Origin: Gordonia shandongensis DSM 45094
Lineage (GTDB): Bacteria; Actinomycetota; Actinomycetes; Mycobacteriales; Mycobacteriaceae
Direction of reading: 5' to 3'
DNA: 64,000 nt
Assembly (NCBI RefSeq): GCF_000423025.1
Contig: NZ_AUHE01000009.1
Coordinates: 1 to 64,000 of the forward strand
In this document: positions 27,506 to 36,701 of the stretch, piece after piece
Position numbering within the stretch: position 1 is the first letter of the stretch
Layout of the letters: the number at the start of each line of letters is the position of its first letter
Position numbers and translations under genes: made by a program
Notes under the pieces: generated by a model
What the model was told of the DNA's origin: nothing
The model's database searches: none
Seen by the model: only the letters and a program-made list of their open reading frames with translations

Positions 27506-29113
27506 ATGCCGAGCGAGTCTTTTGGCGCGTCGTCGCCCTTCTACATCACCACCGCGATCGCCTACCCGAACGGCGCCCCCCACATCGGCCACGCCTACGA
27601 GTTCATCTCCGCGGACGTCCTCGCGCGGTTCAAGGCTCTCGACGGCTTCGACGTGCGCTTCCAGTCGGGCACCGACGAACACGGTCAGAAGATGCAGCAG
27701 ACCGCCGAGAAGCTCGGGGTCACCACCGCCGTCCTGGCCAAGACCAACTCCGACCGCTTCGAGGCGCTGCACCGCACGCTCGGGACGGATCTGACGCGGT
27801 TCATCCGGACGACGGACGACGACCACCATCGCGCATCGGAGGCCATCTGGAAGCGGATGGAGGCGGCGGGCGACATCTATCTGGACTCCTATGCGGGCTG
27901 GTACGACGTCCGCGATGAGGCGTTCTTCGCCGAGGACGAGACGAGTGTCGACGAGGACGGCAATCGGGTCGCCACCGAGAACGGCCACGTGCTGACGTGG
28001 ACGGAGGAGCAGACGTACTTCTTCCGCCTGTCGGCCTACCAGGACCGGCTGCTGGCCCTGTACGACGAGCACCCGGAGTTCATCGGCCCGGACACCCGTC
28101 GCAACGAGGTCCGCAGCTTCGTCGCCGGCGGACTCAACGATCTGTCGATCTCGCGGACCACGTTCGACTGGGGTGTCAAGGTTCCGGGCGCCCCCGATCA
28201 CGTCATGTACGTGTGGGTCGACGCGTTGACCAACTATCTGACCGGTGTCGGATTCCCCGACGACGAGACGACGACCGCCCGCTACTGGCCAGCCGACCTG
28301 CACATCATCGGTAAGGACATCGTCCGCTTCCACTGCGTGTACTGGCCCGCGTTCCTGATGAGCGCGGGCATCGAGGTGCCCGCGCGCGTCTTCGCCCACG
28401 GCTTCCTGTTCAACCGGGGACAGAAGATGAGCAAGTCCGTCGGCAATGTCGTCGACCCGGACGAGCTCGTGGACGCCTACGGTCTCGACACCGTCCGCTA
28501 CTTTTTCCTCCGCGAGGTCTCCTACGGGCAGGACGGCTCGTACTCGGCGGAGGCGATCGTCTCGCGGAACAACGCCGACCTCGCCAACGAGTACGGCAAC
28601 CTGGCGCAGCGGACGTTGAGCATGATCGGCAAGTACTTCGATTCGCAGGTGCCGGAGCCGGGTGAGTTCACGGCCGACGATCAGGCGTTGCTCGACGCCG
28701 CCGACGGACTGTTGGCGACGGTGCGCGAGCACTTCGACGTCCAGGCGATCCACCTGGGCATCGAGGCCATGTGGTCGGTGCTGGCGGCGGCGAACCGTTA
28801 CATCTCGGCGCAGGAGCCGTGGAAGCTCGCGAAGACCGACCGGGAGCGCACCGGCACCGTGCTGTACGTGTGCGCCGAGGTGGTTCGGATCGTCACGCTG
28901 CTGGTGCAGCCGGTGATGCCGCGGTCGACCGCGGCGCTGCTCGACGTTCTCGCGGTCGACGCCGATCCGGCCGCCCGACAGTTCACGGCCGTCACCGACC
29001 GCCTGGTCCCCGGCACCGTGCTGCCGAAACCGACGCCGGTGTTCCCGCGTCAGGAAGTCGCACAGGCCCCGGCAGAGCAGACCACGACCGAAGGGGCTCC
29101 CGCGAATCGATGA
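27506..29113 (+). CDS. metG: Methionyl-tRNA synthetase
   Basis: Charges tRNA-Met. The 535 residues are a class I synthetase with HIGH at residues 26-29 (APHIGHAYE), KMSKS at 307-311 and the anticodon-binding helices after residue about 370 ([28 protein letters not shown]). The short form without the C-terminal tRNA-binding domain is usual in Mycobacteriales. The ATG at 27506 matches the family start; upstream open codons lie in the GH65 region. pabB follows with an ATGA overlap. Confidence 0.97.
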   Translation: MPSESFGASSPFYITTAIAYPNGAPHIGHAYEFISADVLARFKALDGFDVRFQSGTDEHGQKMQQTAEKLGVTTAVLAKTNSDRFEALHRTLGTDLTRFIRTTDDDHHRASEAIWKRMEAAGDIYLDSYAGWYDVRDEAFFAEDETSVDEDGNRVATENGHVLTWTEEQTYFFRLSAYQDRLLALYDEHPEFIGPDTRRNEVRSFVAGGLNDLSISRTTFDWGVKVPGAPDHVMYVWVDALTNYLTGVGFPDDETTTARYWPADLHIIGKDIVRFHCVYWPAFLMSAGIEVPARVFAHGFLFNRGQKMSKSVGNVVDPDELVDAYGLDTVRYFFLREVSYGQDGSYSAEAIVSRNNADLANEYGNLAQRTLSMIGKYFDSQVPEPGEFTADDQALLDAADGLLATVREHFDVQAIHLGIEAMWSVLAAANRYISAQEPWKLAKTDRERTGTVLYVCAEVVRIVTLLVQPVMPRSTAALLDVLAVDADPAARQFTAVTDRLVPGTVLPKPTPVFPRQEVAQAPAEQTTTEGAPANR

Positions 29114-30321
29114 GCGCGGTCGGCGTCGGGATCCCCGGCCTCGGGGCCGTGTCGGCGCTCGGCGCCGTCGTCGCCCTCGACGTCGCCGCCCGGCGTCGGG
29201 GGGTGCCCGGACCCGCCGCGGTCATCGGCGACTGGGCCGACGCCGATGCGGTGATCGCGCCGACGATCCGCATCGACTCCGGGGTGGGTCCGCCGGATCG
29301 TCCCGACCGCTACTGGTTCGGCGCCCTCTCGTTCCCGGTGCGGCCGTCCGAGGCGTCGCTCCCCGAGGTGGTCGGCGGGTTCACCGACGACGTCCTGATC
29401 CTGCGCGACGGCCGGTGGCGATGGCGGAGCCTGTCGGGCGCGCCGCTGCCCGACTGGATCGCCGACGCGCTCCGCTCCCCGGTCGACGGCGCCCCGGTCG
29501 ACGGCGCCCCGGCCGCCTGGCGCGCCCGGTGGACGGCCCCCGACCGGTCGGCGCACCGGACCGCCGTGGACCGGTGCCTGGCGTCCATCGGGCGCGGTGA
29601 GGTGTATCAGGCGTGCGTGTGCACGGCGTTCACCGGCCGCCTCACCGGTCGTCCGCTCGACCTGTTCGTCGACATCGCCGCGGCGACCGTGCCCGCCAAG
29701 GCGGCGTGGCTGTCGGGCTCGTGGGGGGCGATCGCCAGCCTGAGCCCGGAGACGTTCCTGACCCGCCGCGGCGCGCACGTCTCGTCGTCGCCGATCAAGG
29801 GCACCGTGCCGGCCGACGCCGATCCGACCGCGCTCACGGCCTCGGCCAAGGACGTCGCCGAGAACGTGATGATCGTCGACCTCGTCCGCAACGACCTCGG
29901 GCGCGTGGCGCAGACCGGGACCGTCACGGTGCCCGACCTGCTCACGGTCGTCGGCGCCCCCGGAGTGTGGCATCTGGTCTCGACGGTCGCGGGGCGGCTG
30001 CGCGACGACGTCGGAAACCATGCGTTGCTCGACGCCGCGTTCCCTCCGGCGTCGGTGACCGGGACGCCGAAGATCCGGGCCGCCGAGCTGCTCGCCGAAT
30101 GGGAGGACGACCCGCGCGGCGTCTACTGCGGTGCCGTCGGCCTCGCCGGTCCGGGCGGGCTGCTCGACCTCAACGTGGCGATCCGCACGGTGTCCGCGAC
30201 CCCCGACGGTCGGCTGGTCCTCGGGGTGGGCGGCGGGATCACCGCCGATTCGCGGCCGGACGCCGAATGGCAGGAGTGCCTCGACAAGGCGGCGTCGATC
30301 GTGGGCTTCGAGCGGCCCTGA
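29110..30321 (+). CDS. pabB: Aminodeoxychorismate synthase component I
   Basis: Chorismate-binding enzyme of folate synthesis, 403 residues, overlapping metG by four bases (ATGA). The C-terminal chorismate-binding domain has [20 protein letters not shown], the [16 protein letters not shown] block, [18 protein letters not shown] and [14 protein letters not shown]. The PIKGT Lys is characteristic of PabB rather than TrpE. The N-terminal half is weakly conserved, as usual. A small tandem duplication gives [12 protein letters not shown] near residue 130. It corresponds to Rv1005c. Confidence 0.92.
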   Translation: MSAVGVGIPGLGAVSALGAVVALDVAARRRGVPGPAAVIGDWADADAVIAPTIRIDSGVGPPDRPDRYWFGALSFPVRPSEASLPEVVGGFTDDVLILRDGRWRWRSLSGAPLPDWIADALRSPVDGAPVDGAPAAWRARWTAPDRSAHRTAVDRCLASIGRGEVYQACVCTAFTGRLTGRPLDLFVDIAAATVPAKAAWLSGSWGAIASLSPETFLTRRGAHVSSSPIKGTVPADADPTALTASAKDVAENVMIVDLVRNDLGRVAQTGTVTVPDLLTVVGAPGVWHLVSTVAGRLRDDVGNHALLDAAFPPASVTGTPKIRAAELLAEWEDDPRGVYCGAVGLAGPGGLLDLNVAIRTVSATPDGRLVLGVGGGITADSRPDAEWQECLDKAASIVGFERP

Positions 30322-30329
30322 TCACCGCT

Positions 30330-30344
30330 CCCCGAGCGTCGGGG
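30330..30344. terminator. Short hairpin between convergent pabB and the TDT gene
   Basis: CCCCGA and TCGGGG form a 6-bp stem around GCG, nine bases after the pabB stop. No U tract. Confidence 0.4.
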
Positions 30345-30376
30345 CGCTCGAGTCCCACCGTCAGTCCGCTCGGGCG

Positions 30377-31411
30377 TCAGGCCGCTCGGGCATCGCGGCG
30401 CCGCACCCATCCGTGCGTCAGCCACGCCGCCGTCGTCAGCGACCACGCGATGAGCGCCAACCAGATCTCGATGCGGGCGATCTGCTCCAGCAGCGGCAGA
30501 TCGTTGACCTTGCCGAGCTGCATGCTCCCCACCCCGTACATGCCCAGCGGGAAGACGATCGCCCACAGCGACAGCTCATAGCGGAACGGGACGCGGTGGT
30601 GCACGTGCCGCCAGTAGCCGGCGAACACCAGGGGCGGCACCAGCCAGGTACCGAACGCCCAGAAGAACACCGAGACCGCCTCCACGGTCGACCCGACCAC
30701 CCGCAGAAGGTTCGCATCGACCATCGCGGCGATGCTCGCACCCGCGACCACCGTGATCGCCGTGGCCCCCATCGCCACCCAGTAGGCGCCGTTGAGGTCG
30801 GCCGGCGTCACCCGGTGGATGACGAGACGGGTGGCCACGAGCAGGGCGACGGCCATGTACAGGAACACGCCGACGGCCCAGCAGAACACCGCGAGCAGCG
30901 CCAACGCATCGCTGCCCGTCAGCACCCGCGCCTGGACCTGCGCGGCGAGAACGGCCACGGACTGCGTCGCGACGACCCACAGGAACCAGGTGCCGTCGAC
31001 GCGGGCGAGGACCGGCTCCCCCGAGCGCGCCGTGAACGCGCGGAGCGGCAGTGCATATGCCGAGACCACCCAGCTTCCGGCCGTGACCGCCAGGAGCACG
31101 ACCGCCGCGGCGATGTGGCCGTCGAGGATCACACGCGCGCCGATGACCCCGGTCGCCGCCACGAACGTGAACATCCCGAAGACCTTCCGCGCGACCCGCA
31201 TGTCGGCCGCGACCGCATCGGGATACAGCACCGCCCGCACCGGTTGGGCCACCACCAGCACCCCGTACAGGCCCACCGACAGCCACAGCAGGCCGACCGA
31301 CAGGGCGTGCCAGCGGTGCAGGCTCGCGGCGATCGACACGATGCCCGTCGCCATCACAGACGAGAACGAGCCGGGATCGAGCGCCCGCAGCGTCCGTCCG
31401 ACGGCGTTCAC
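30377..31411 (-). CDS. TDT (tellurite-resistance/dicarboxylate transporter) family membrane protein
   Basis: The 344-residue protein has about ten hydrophobic helices. The opening LDPGSFSSVMATGIVSIAASLH is the diagnostic TDT/SLAC1 motif (PxxFxxVMATGI). The helices after it (KVFGMFTFVAATGVIGARVI, FLWVVATQSVAVLAAQVQA, the late FPLGMYGVGSM) fit the family. Members move organic acids, sulfite or anions. The start is GTG 31411, whose TGA-overlap with the rsmI stop (GTGA) implies coupling. The substrate is unknown. Confidence 0.9.
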   Translation of the reverse strand: MNAVGRTLRALDPGSFSSVMATGIVSIAASLHRWHALSVGLLWLSVGLYGVLVVAQPVRAVLYPDAVAADMRVARKVFGMFTFVAATGVIGARVILDGHIAAAVVLLAVTAGSWVVSAYALPLRAFTARSGEPVLARVDGTWFLWVVATQSVAVLAAQVQARVLTGSDALALLAVFCWAVGVFLYMAVALLVATRLVIHRVTPADLNGAYWVAMGATAITVVAGASIAAMVDANLLRVVGSTVEAVSVFFWAFGTWLVPPLVFAGYWRHVHHRVPFRYELSLWAIVFPLGMYGVGSMQLGKVNDLPLLEQIARIEIWLALIAWSLTTAAWLTHGWVRRRDARAA

Positions 31412-32271
31412 GACGCGCCTCCGCGCAGCGCCAACACCGCCTGGTAGACGTCGCGGCGGGAGAACGGGGTGCCGACCGTCGCCTGTGCACACGCGTCCTT
31501 GAGGCGGGCGCCGGCGTCCGCGAGCTCCTGCGCCCGGGCCGCGACACGGTCGATGTCGATCGTCTCGTCGACGGCCGCCGCACCGGCCACGACCACGGTG
31601 ATCTCGCCCCGCACCCCGTCGGCCGCCCACCGGGCGAGATCCTCGAGCCGGCCGCGACGGACCTCCTCGTAGGTCTTCGTGAGCTCACGGCACACCGCCG
31701 CCCGCCGGTCGGGCCCGAGAACGGTGACCGCGTCGGCGAGCGTCTGCGCGAGACGATGCGGCGATTCGAAGAACACGACGGTCCGCTGCTGTGTCCGCAG
31801 CTCGGCCAGCCAGTCCTGGCGGGCACCGGGTTTACGGGGTGCGAAACCGTCGAAGCAGAAACGCTCGGACGGCATCGCCGAGACGGCCAGCGCCGCGGTC
31901 ACCGCCGACGGCCCGGGCAGGCAGGTGACCGGCAGTCCGGCTTCGGCGCACGCCGCGACCACGCGGAAACCTGGGTCGCTGACCGACGGCATGCCCGCGT
32001 CGGTGACCAGCAGGACGTCGGCGCCCCCGGCCACGGCGTCCACCAGCCCCGGGGTCCGCGCCGCCTCCACCTGGTCGTAGTAGCTCACGAGCCGGCCGGT
32101 GATCTCGACGTCGAGCGACGCCGCCAGCGCCCGGGTACGACGGGTGTCCTCGGCGGCCACCACGTCGGCGGTGGCCAGCGCCTCGCGGAGCCTTCTCGAC
32201 GCATCGTCGGGACGGCCCATCGGCGTCCCGGCGAGGATCAGTCGGCCGGTGGCTGCGTCGCTACTGGTCAC
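31408..32271 (-). CDS. rsmI: 16S rRNA (cytidine1402-2'-O)-methyltransferase
   Basis: RsmI methylates C1402 in the P-site of 16S rRNA with SAM. The 287 residues of this tetrapyrrole-methylase-fold protein show RLILAGTPMGRPDDAS at the N-terminus, VAAEDTRRTRAL, LVTDAGMPSVSDPGFRVV, LPGPSAVTAALAVSAMP and the FESPHRL block. The GTG at 32271 is six bases after TAGGCT. It is divergent from pmt, with 56 bases between them holding both promoters, the Rv1003-Rv1002c arrangement. Confidence 0.96.
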   Translation of the reverse strand: MTSSDAATGRLILAGTPMGRPDDASRRLREALATADVVAAEDTRRTRALAASLDVEITGRLVSYYDQVEAARTPGLVDAVAGGADVLLVTDAGMPSVSDPGFRVVAACAEAGLPVTCLPGPSAVTAALAVSAMPSERFCFDGFAPRKPGARQDWLAELRTQQRTVVFFESPHRLAQTLADAVTVLGPDRRAAVCRELTKTYEEVRRGRLEDLARWAADGVRGEITVVVAGAAAVDETIDIDRVAARAQELADAGARLKDACAQATVGTPFSRRDVYQAVLALRGGAS

Positions 32272-32277
32272 GGACTC

Positions 32278-32283
32278 AGCCTA
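32278..32283 (-). promoter_or_regulatory. -10 box for leaderless transcription of rsmI
   Basis: TAGGCT on the minus strand ends six bases before the GTG at 32271. Confidence 0.6.
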
Positions 32284-32314
32284 ACGGTTGAGCCACTCCG
32301 CTCCCCCGGACCGC

Positions 32315-32320
32315 TACCAT
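32315..32320 (+). promoter_or_regulatory. -10 box for leaderless transcription of pmt
   Basis: TACCAT ends seven bases before the GTG at 32328. The divergent rsmI box is only about 30 bases away, so the two promoters share one short region. Confidence 0.6.
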
Positions 32321-32327
32321 CGCACAG

Positions 32328-33899
32328 GTGACCCATGCCGCCATCGATCGCGCGACCGTCGCGGACCGCGCGCTCACCGAGGACCTCGGGACGGCACCCG
32401 GTCCGTCTGTTCCCGACCCGGTGTTCGGTGCCGCCGACCGGTTGCGCGGCACCGTCGTCGGCGCGGTCCTGACCATCGTCGCGGTCATCACCCGATTCTG
32501 GGGGCTGACCAGCCCCACCGACAACGGGACGCCCGTCTTCGACGAGAAGCACTACGTTCCGCAGGCATGGCAGGTGCTGACCGGCGGCGAACTCCTCGAG
32601 GACAATCCCGCCTACGGCCTCGTCGTGCATCCCCCGGTCGGCAAATGGATGCTCGCCCTCGGCGAGTGGATGTTCGGATACGGCCCGATGGGCTGGCGTT
32701 TCATGTCGGCCGTGTGCGGGGTCGTCATCGTTCTCGCGGTGTACCTCGTCGTCCGACGGATGAGCCGATCGACACTCGTCGGTGCGATCGCCGGCGTCTT
32801 CGCCCTCTGCGACGGCGTGCTGTTCGTGCAGTCGCGGATGGGGATGCTCGACATCTTCCAGGCCGTGTTCGCCGTCCTGGCGTTCACGGCGCTGATCGCC
32901 GATCGCGACCAGATGCGCGCCCGCATGCACCGCGTGTGGGAGCAGGGCCGGATCGGCGACTCGCCGTTCGGCCCCCGGCTCGGCTTCCGCTGGTATCGCT
33001 TCGCGGCCGGCGTGATGCTCGGGCTCGCCTGCGGCGTCAAGTGGTCCGGTGCGTATTTCGTCGTCTTCTTCACCCTCCTGTCGATCGGCTTCGACATCGC
33101 GAACCGTCGCGCCTATCACGTGCGACGACCGTGGGTCGGAGTGCTGCGGCGCGACCTCGTCCCGTCGGGCTTCTCCCTGGCGGTGATGCCCTTCGTCATG
33201 TACGTGGCGTCGTTCGCGCCGTGGTTCGCTTCCGAGACGTCCGTCTACCGGTACTCGGTCGGCGAAGCGGTCGGCACCGGCGGCCCCTTCTCGTGGGTGC
33301 CGTCGGCGATCCGATCGTTCTGGTATTACGAGTCCGGGATCCTCGAGTTCCACGCGGGTCTCACCAACGCCGCCGGCAACCACCACCCGTGGGAGTCGAA
33401 GCCGTGGGCGTGGCCGATGAGCCTGCGCCCGATGCTGTACGCGATCGACTACGGTCCCGACCAGTGCGGGGGCTCGGACTGCGTCCGCGCGCAGATGCTG
33501 ATCGGCACGCCCGCACTGTGGTGGCTCGCCCTCCCGATGGTGGTGTGGGGCCTGTGGCGGCTCGTGTCGCGGCGCGACTGGCGGTGGGCCGCCGTCCTGG
33601 TGGCGTACGCGGCGGGCATCGTCCCGTGGTTCGCCGAGATCGACCGCCAGATGTACTTCTTCTACGCGACCGCGATCGCACCGTTCCTCGTCATGGGTCT
33701 GGCGTTGGCGTGCGGGGACATCCTGCGGGCCGCACCGCGCGGTGCCTCGTCCGAGCGACGGGTGCTGGCCGTCCTCATCGTGTCGATCTACGTGGCGGTG
33801 GTGATCGCCAACATGATCTGGCTGTGGCCGATTCTCACCGGGGAGCCGATCACGAACACCGAGTGGGGTCGACAGATCTGGTTGCCCAGCTGGTCGTGA
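32328..33899 (+). CDS. pmt: Polyprenyl-phosphate-mannose:protein O-mannosyltransferase
   Basis: Adds mannose to exported proteins at the outer face of the membrane (Rv1002c type, GT39). The 523 residues have about 11 hydrophobic helices. The first extracellular loop has the catalytic FDEKHYVPQAWQ (DE near residue 65) and the PPVGKWMLALGEWMFGYGPMGWR block. The C-terminal part has WESKPWAWPM. The GTG start is apparently leaderless. The stop codon lies inside the first copy of a 15-bp direct duplication. Confidence 0.95.
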   Translation: MTHAAIDRATVADRALTEDLGTAPGPSVPDPVFGAADRLRGTVVGAVLTIVAVITRFWGLTSPTDNGTPVFDEKHYVPQAWQVLTGGELLEDNPAYGLVVHPPVGKWMLALGEWMFGYGPMGWRFMSAVCGVVIVLAVYLVVRRMSRSTLVGAIAGVFALCDGVLFVQSRMGMLDIFQAVFAVLAFTALIADRDQMRARMHRVWEQGRIGDSPFGPRLGFRWYRFAAGVMLGLACGVKWSGAYFVVFFTLLSIGFDIANRRAYHVRRPWVGVLRRDLVPSGFSLAVMPFVMYVASFAPWFASETSVYRYSVGEAVGTGGPFSWVPSAIRSFWYYESGILEFHAGLTNAAGNHHPWESKPWAWPMSLRPMLYAIDYGPDQCGGSDCVRAQMLIGTPALWWLALPMVVWGLWRLVSRRDWRWAAVLVAYAAGIVPWFAEIDRQMYFFYATAIAPFLVMGLALACGDILRAAPRGASSERRVLAVLIVSIYVAVVIANMIWLWPILTGEPITNTEWGRQIWLPSWS

Positions 33900-33918
33900 C
33901 GCCGCTGGTCGTGACGCT
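33889..33918. repeat. 15-bp direct duplication spanning the pmt stop codon
   Basis: GCTGGTCGTGACGCC is followed at once by GCTGGTCGTGACGCT. The first copy includes the pmt TGA at 33897-33899, so the second is untranslated and sits just before the convergent MFS gene. Confidence 0.9.
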
Positions 33919-33923
33919 GCGGG

Positions 33924-35129
33924 TCAGCGCGGTGCGACGAGCGGTGACGGCGCCTTCGCCGTGTCGGCCGCCCGCGTCCAGGTGAGCAGGGCGAGCACCA
34001 GGACCGCGGCCGTCATCACGAAGGCGGGGCCGAAACCCCAGCGGTCGGCGATGAGTCCGGTGACGAGCGGTCCGCTCACCGCCCCCAGATCGGACGCCAT
34101 CCCGTAGGCGGCGAGCGCCGAACCGCCGCGTTGCCGACCGGCGAGCAGGTCGCCCAGCGCCGCCTGGTGAGTCGGTGCGAAGAGCCCCGACCCGAGTCCC
34201 GCGACGGCCGTCAGGATCAGGGCCGTCCAGATGTCCGGCGAGTAGCCGAGCGCCAGGGTGCCGACGGCCGCGACCACCAGTCCCGGGATGACCACCGGTT
34301 TGCGCCCGAACCGGTCCGAGAGCCGTCCGGACACCAGGATCGCCACCACGTTGCCCGCGGCGTAGCAGGCCAGGATGATCCCGGCCCACGTGCCCGAATA
34401 CCGGAGTCCCTCCTGAACGAACAGCGGGACCAGGGCCACGCGGACACCCATCGACGCCCAACCCTGCGCGAAGTTCGACGTGAGGACCGCGCGGTACTCG
34501 GCCGTGCGCAACGACTCCACGAAGCCGGGCGCCGACAACAGGCCCGCACCGTTGTCGCCGCCCGTCTCCGCCTCCGGCGGAGGCGGCATGTACGCGGCCA
34601 CGACGCCGGCGGCGATCAGCAGCGCGACCGCGTACACCGCGAACGGCGGCCGCAGACCGAACCACTCCACGAGGGCCGCACCGATGAGCGGGCCGGTGAG
34701 GTTGCCGACGAGGAAGCCCGCCGAGAAGTACCCCGACGCGCGACCGCGCACCTCCTGCGGCGACAGTCGGATGAGCAGCGCCATCGCCGACACCGAGAAC
34801 ATCGTCGAACCGATGCCGCCGAGCGCCCGGAACACCAACAGCTGCCAATAGCTCTGGGCGAATGCGCACGCCAGCGTGCTGAGCGCCACGATCAGCAGGC
34901 CCGTCAGGTAGATCCGACGCTCCCCGAGACGGGTCACCAGGCGTCCGGTGGTGGGCGCGAAGAGCAGCCGCATGAGAGCGAACGCCGACACCACCAGCGA
35001 CGCCGCCGTGATCGACACCCCGAAGGTCGTGGCGAAGATCGGCAGTGCGGGCGCCACCAGCCCGTAACCGAGCGCGATGACGACGTTCGCGATCAGCAGG
35101 ATCCACAATCCGCGGGGCAGGTGCTTCAC
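33924..35129 (-). CDS. MFS transporter, probable drug/metabolite exporter
   Basis: The 401 residues carry about 12 hydrophobic helices. Helix 1 (RGLWILLIANVVIALGYGLV) and the loop after helix 2 (GRLVTRLGERRIYLTG, the MFS A motif) point to the DHA1 exporter group; the equivalent loop in the second half is GRLSDRFGRKPVVIPG. The start is GTG 35129, nine bases after GGAAG; upstream codons lack similarity. A cytoplasmic loop between halves has an acidic Pro-rich insert. It converges on pmt. Confidence 0.85.
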   Translation of the reverse strand: MKHLPRGLWILLIANVVIALGYGLVAPALPIFATTFGVSITAASLVVSAFALMRLLFAPTTGRLVTRLGERRIYLTGLLIVALSTLACAFAQSYWQLLVFRALGGIGSTMFSVSAMALLIRLSPQEVRGRASGYFSAGFLVGNLTGPLIGAALVEWFGLRPPFAVYAVALLIAAGVVAAYMPPPPEAETGGDNGAGLLSAPGFVESLRTAEYRAVLTSNFAQGWASMGVRVALVPLFVQEGLRYSGTWAGIILACYAAGNVVAILVSGRLSDRFGRKPVVIPGLVVAAVGTLALGYSPDIWTALILTAVAGLGSGLFAPTHQAALGDLLAGRQRGGSALAAYGMASDLGAVSGPLVTGLIADRWGFGPAFVMTAAVLVLALLTWTRAADTAKAPSPLVAPR

Positions 35130-35207
35130 AGGACTTCCAGTCTCGTCGTTCTCGAGCGGTCGGGGCGGGCGATCGGGGCGGGCGATCGGGCGCGGACCGC
35201 ACACGCG

Positions 35208-35241
35208 ACGGAGCCGAGCACCCCTGGGCACTCGGCTCCGT
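35208..35241. terminator. Perfect 11-bp hairpin after the universal stress protein gene
   Basis: ACGGAGCCGAG and CTCGGCTCCGT pair perfectly around twelve bases. It lies 14 bases after the stop of the minus-strand USP gene and before the MFS start, with no U tract; a good intrinsic-type terminator for this group. Confidence 0.7.
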
Positions 35242-35254
35242 CGGTCGGGTGGTG

Positions 35255-36121
35255 TCAGCGACGCGCGATCATCACCGGAACGCGCGCGTGGTGCAGGACC
35301 TTCTGGCTGCGCGACCCGAGCAGCAGGCCGGTGAAGCCGCCGCGACCGCGGCTGCCCATCACGATCATGGATGCGGAGTCGCCCGACGCCTCGAGGATCG
35401 CCTTCGCCGGCTCCTCGGGCACCACGACGCGTTCCACCTGCACGTCGGGGTAGTCCTCGCTGTAGCCGGCCATCCGTTCGGCGACGGCCTCGACGGCCTG
35501 CTGCGACATCTCGTCGATCTCCTTGGCGTCCAGCCCGAATCCGTGGAGCGCGTCGGCGTCCAGCGGCGTCCACGTGTGGACGGCCACCAGCTTCTTCTTC
35601 CGCAGGTCGGCCTGCCGGAAGGCCTCGGCGACGGCCGGGTCGCTGACCTTCGAGTCGTCGACCCCGACGACCACCGGGCCGTCACCGCCGAGCGCACCGC
35701 CGGGAACGATCACGACCCGCCCCTTCGAATGCGCGGCGACGCTGGTGCTCACCGACCCGAGGAACAGGCCCTTGACACTGCTGAGTCCCCGGGTGCCGAG
35801 CACGGTGATCTCGGCGTTCTCCCCGAGCTCGAGCAGGACGCGCGCCGCATCGCCTTCGACGATCGATCCGCTCAAGGTGAGCCCGGGAGCCTCCTCGCGC
35901 GCCACTTCGGCCGCCGACTGGACGAAACCGGTGGCCTCGCTGCGGATGGCGTCGATGACGTCCTGCGGAATCACGAGACCGGGTGCGTAGTCGCTCGTCG
36001 TGGAACTGTAGGCCGCGACGATCTTGAGATCGGCATCCTCCGCGGCGGCGGCCGCCGCCGCCCAGCGGACCGCGTTCGTCGACTCGGGCGATCCGTCCAC
36101 ACCGACCAGAATCAAGCTCAT
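35255..36121 (-). CDS. Tandem-domain universal stress protein
   Basis: The 288 residues hold two USP domains, as in Mtb Rv2005c/Rv2623-type proteins. Domain 1 starts ILVGVDGSPESTNAVRWA and ends with the ATP-binding GTRGLSSVKGLFLGSVST; domain 2 starts VVVGVDDSKVSDPAVAEA and ends GSRGRGGFTGLLLGSRSQ. Both keep G-2X-G-9X-G(S/T), so ATP binding is likely in both. USPs respond to hypoxia and other stresses. AAGGAGAGCTG precedes the ATG. No DosR box is evident upstream. Confidence 0.93.
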   Translation of the reverse strand: MSLILVGVDGSPESTNAVRWAAAAAAAEDADLKIVAAYSSTTSDYAPGLVIPQDVIDAIRSEATGFVQSAAEVAREEAPGLTLSGSIVEGDAARVLLELGENAEITVLGTRGLSSVKGLFLGSVSTSVAAHSKGRVVIVPGGALGGDGPVVVGVDDSKVSDPAVAEAFRQADLRKKKLVAVHTWTPLDADALHGFGLDAKEIDEMSQQAVEAVAERMAGYSEDYPDVQVERVVVPEEPAKAILEASGDSASMIVMGSRGRGGFTGLLLGSRSQKVLHHARVPVMIARR

Positions 36122-36374
36122 ATGCGACAGCTCTCCTTCACACCGGCCCGGAGCCTGCTTTTCAAGCCTCCGTCGTGAGCCTCATTCCTCATTGTTCACC
36201 ATCACCGCAGACGCCGCACAGGTAAAAACCCGACCTGCGTGTCGATCGGCACGCGGAGCACAGCCTCTCGGCCGGGCGAACCGTACACTGGGAGGTGAGG
36301 CGCGCACGTGGACGCGCCCGCGCCCGTCGGCCATCGTCTCCCCGGCGTCGCCGACCCGTTCCGGAGGATGATCG

Positions 36375-36674
36375 ATGAAGACCACCACCTCGCCTCGCGA
36401 GATCCGGGAAGCGGTGACCCACGTGGCCGTCACGATCGGTCTGGGCGTGGTGTTGGCGGTGGCGTCGGCGTTCGCGCAGGACGCCACCCGGACCTTCCTC
36501 ATCATCGCGTCGATGACGATGCTGGTGCTCGGTACCGTCGCCGCCGTCGTGCGGACCTATCGGAACTGGCGGGCCGGCGGTCGCTGGCAGATCTGGCAGG
36601 GCGCCTGCTGGTTCCTGCTCGCACTGTCGCTGGTGTGGTTCACCGACGCCGTCCCCCTCGTCATCTCGGACTGA
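36375..36674 (+). CDS. Small membrane protein of unknown function (99 aa)
   Basis: CGGAGGATGATCG precedes the ATG. Three hydrophobic segments are visible: VAVTIGLGVVLAVASAFA, FLIIASMTMLVLGTVAAVV and WFLLALSLVWFTDAVPLVI, with the basic loop RTYRNWRAGGRWQ between the last two. I recognise no family. TACACT about 85 bases upstream could be a -10. It converges on the antiporter gene 27 bases away. Confidence 0.75.
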   Translation: MKTTTSPREIREAVTHVAVTIGLGVVLAVASAFAQDATRTFLIIASMTMLVLGTVAAVVRTYRNWRAGGRWQIWQGACWFLLALSLVWFTDAVPLVISD

Positions 36675-36701
36675 CACGGCACCGAATCGGGCCTGCGCCC
36701 G